Shown one piece after another: positions 5,495 to 6,581 of a DNA stretch of 6,581 nt (position 1 is the first letter of the stretch; each line of letters starts with the position of its first letter). The stretch comes from Deltaproteobacteria bacterium (lineage in GTDB: Bacteria > Desulfobacterota > Desulfovibrionia > Desulfovibrionales > Desulfovibrionaceae). A model generated the notes under the pieces. That model was not told the DNA's origin. It saw only the letters and a list, made by a program, of their open reading frames with translations, and did no database searches. The position numbers and the translations under genes were made by a program. The DNA lies in contig JAITGZ010000043.1 in the NCBI GenBank assembly GCA_031280335.1, positions 1 to 6,581 on the forward strand, given 5' to 3'.

Positions 5495-6581
5495 ATGTTC
5501 ACCAGTATTGAAGAAATACCTTCAGACGAACTGGCCGGACGGCGCAAGCGCTGCCTTGGGCTTATGCGCAGGCATTGCCCTGATGCCGGCGGTATCATGG
5601 CTTTCTCCGGCGTGAATATATATTATCTCACCGGGGTTTTCGCTCAAGGCGTCTTTTGGCTGCCGCTGGAAGGCGAGCCTCTGCTTCTCCTGCGTAAAGG
5701 CCTTGCGCGTGCGGCGCTGGAAAATCCCAGATTAAGAACGGCGTGCTATAAAAGTTACAGTCAGGTTCCAGCCCTGCTCACGGAACAGGGCAGCCCCCTG
5801 ACTCCCTGTTTCGCCCTGGAGCGGGATGCCCTGAACTGGGGTCTGGGACTCAACTTCAGCCGTTATTTTCAGGCCTATGAATACTTGCCTGGGGACATGG
5901 TCTTTAAACAAGCCCGCGCCGTAAAAACCCCTTGGGAACTGCTCAAAATGCGCCTGGCCGGGCAGCGTCATCACCTTGCCATGTGCGGGCTGTTTCCGGA
6001 ACGGGCACGCTTGAATATGAACGGATACCAACTTTCCCGCTTGTTTTGGGATATTTTTTTTGAACTTGGACACAGCGGCGCGATCCGCACATCGGCCCTT
6101 GGTGAAGATTCTTTTCTAGGCCATCTGGCGGTTGGCGAAAATAGCGCCTACCCCAGTTACTACAACAGACCCACGGGCCTGAAAGGGGTGCATCCTGCGG
6201 CCTCCTATATGGGTTACGCCGGGGAAGTCTGGACGGCCGGTTCTTTTCTGACCGCAGATGTGGGTTTTGTCCTGGAAGGATACAACACGGATAAAACCAT
6301 GCTTTACTTTGCCGGGCCGCCTTCGGTTGTGCCGGCGCAAGCCCGCCTGGCCCAGGACTGCTGCCTGGAAATACAGCATGAAGTCTCCGCCCGCCTTAAA
6401 CCCGGAGCCATCCCGCAAGATTTATACCGTCTAGCCCTGGATTTGGCGTCCCAACGCGGTTTCAGCGAAGGCTTTATGGGACTGGGCGACAACAAGGTGC
6501 CGTTTATCGGGCACGGTCTGGGGTTACAGTTGGACGAATGGCCGGTATTGGCCGATAATTTTACGGAACCTCTGGAAGAAA
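5495..6581 (+). CDS. M24-family metallopeptidase, Xaa-Pro aminopeptidase/prolidase-like (3'-partial)
   Basis: The frame runs open from the ATG at 5495 to the right edge (362 complete codons), preceded by a good AAGGA site. Residues about 15-140 form a creatinase-N-like domain (GVNIYYLTGVF, 39-49). The linker VKTPWELLKMRLAG (143-156) leads into the pita-bread M24 domain. Metal ligands visible are Asp255 (ADVGFVLEGY) and Asp266 (NTDKT), at the correct 11-residue spacing, and His340 (GHGLGL). The two Glu ligands would lie beyond the edge, since the fragment ends in PLEE, where the family usually continues toward its Glu-Pro motif; only some tens of residues are probably missing. Known relatives cleave X-Pro bonds in the cytoplasm using two divalent metals. 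Two auxiliary active-site His positions appear to be Ser221 (AYPSYYN) and Asp347 (LQLDEWP), so the exact substrate is open. The gene is 149 bp after recJ; no functional link is evident. Confidence 0.87.
   Translation, partial: MFTSIEEIPSDELAGRRKRCLGLMRRHCPDAGGIMAFSGVNIYYLTGVFAQGVFWLPLEGEPLLLLRKGLARAALENPRLRTACYKSYSQVPALLTEQGSPLTPCFALERDALNWGLGLNFSRYFQAYEYLPGDMVFKQARAVKTPWELLKMRLAGQRHHLAMCGLFPERARLNMNGYQLSRLFWDIFFELGHSGAIRTSALGEDSFLGHLAVGENSAYPSYYNRPTGLKGVHPAASYMGYAGEVWTAGSFLTADVGFVLEGYNTDKTMLYFAGPPSVVPAQARLAQDCCLEIQHEVSARLKPGAIPQDLYRLALDLASQRGFSEGFMGLGDNKVPFIGHGLGLQLDEWPVLADNFTEPLEE

Overview
The window reads as an ordinary chromosomal segment of a sulfate-reducing Desulfovibrio-like bacterium (Desulfovibrionaceae). 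This is an inference from the moderate GC content, the style of the hybrid sensor kinase, and the RecJ and M24-peptidase sequences; no rRNA or other marker is present to prove it. All four recognisable genes are on the + strand and there are no mobile elements, tRNAs or CRISPR arrays.

Layout. (1) 1-2475: the 3' part of a membrane-bound hybrid sensor-kinase gene, open at the left edge. Domain order is the end of an extracytoplasmic sensor, a membrane helix, a HAMP-like/coiled-coil linker, HisKA, HATPase, a degenerate receiver, and HPt with a C-terminal extension. (2) 2496-3383: a J-domain protein that starts 20 bp after the kinase stop and is probably co-transcribed with it. (3) 3384-3623: a 240-bp G-rich, hairpin-rich intergenic region with a possible promoter for the next gene. 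(4) 3624-5345: recJ, a complete single-strand-specific 5'-3' exonuclease gene. (5) 5346-5494: a 149-bp intergenic region with an exact TTGACA box, an adjacent perfect inverted repeat and a GC-rich hairpin. (6) 5495-6581: an M24-family (Xaa-Pro-peptidase-like) gene cut off by the right edge.

The most notable observation is in the kinase. The H-box, normally NMSHEIRTPMN, reads NMSYGICAPMN, so the phosphoacceptor His is a Tyr and the adjacent Glu, Arg and Thr are also lost. The ATP-binding N, G1 and G2 boxes remain intact. In the receiver domain the acidic pair, the phospho-Asp, the Thr and the Lys are all replaced, with Glu at the phospho-Asp position. The HPt histidine is intact. The protein therefore looks like a non-catalytic or rewired pseudo-kinase, comparable at the H-box to Caulobacter DivL (Tyr for His), that keeps a working-looking HPt and sits in an apparent operon with a J-domain co-chaperone. 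The 824-codon frame is uninterrupted, which argues against simple decay.

Other points worth attention are a perfect 12-bp-arm palindrome in the last codons of the J-protein gene, the G-rich repeats before recJ, the dyad before the M24 gene, and two probable active-site His substitutions in the M24 protein. RecJ looks entirely conventional.
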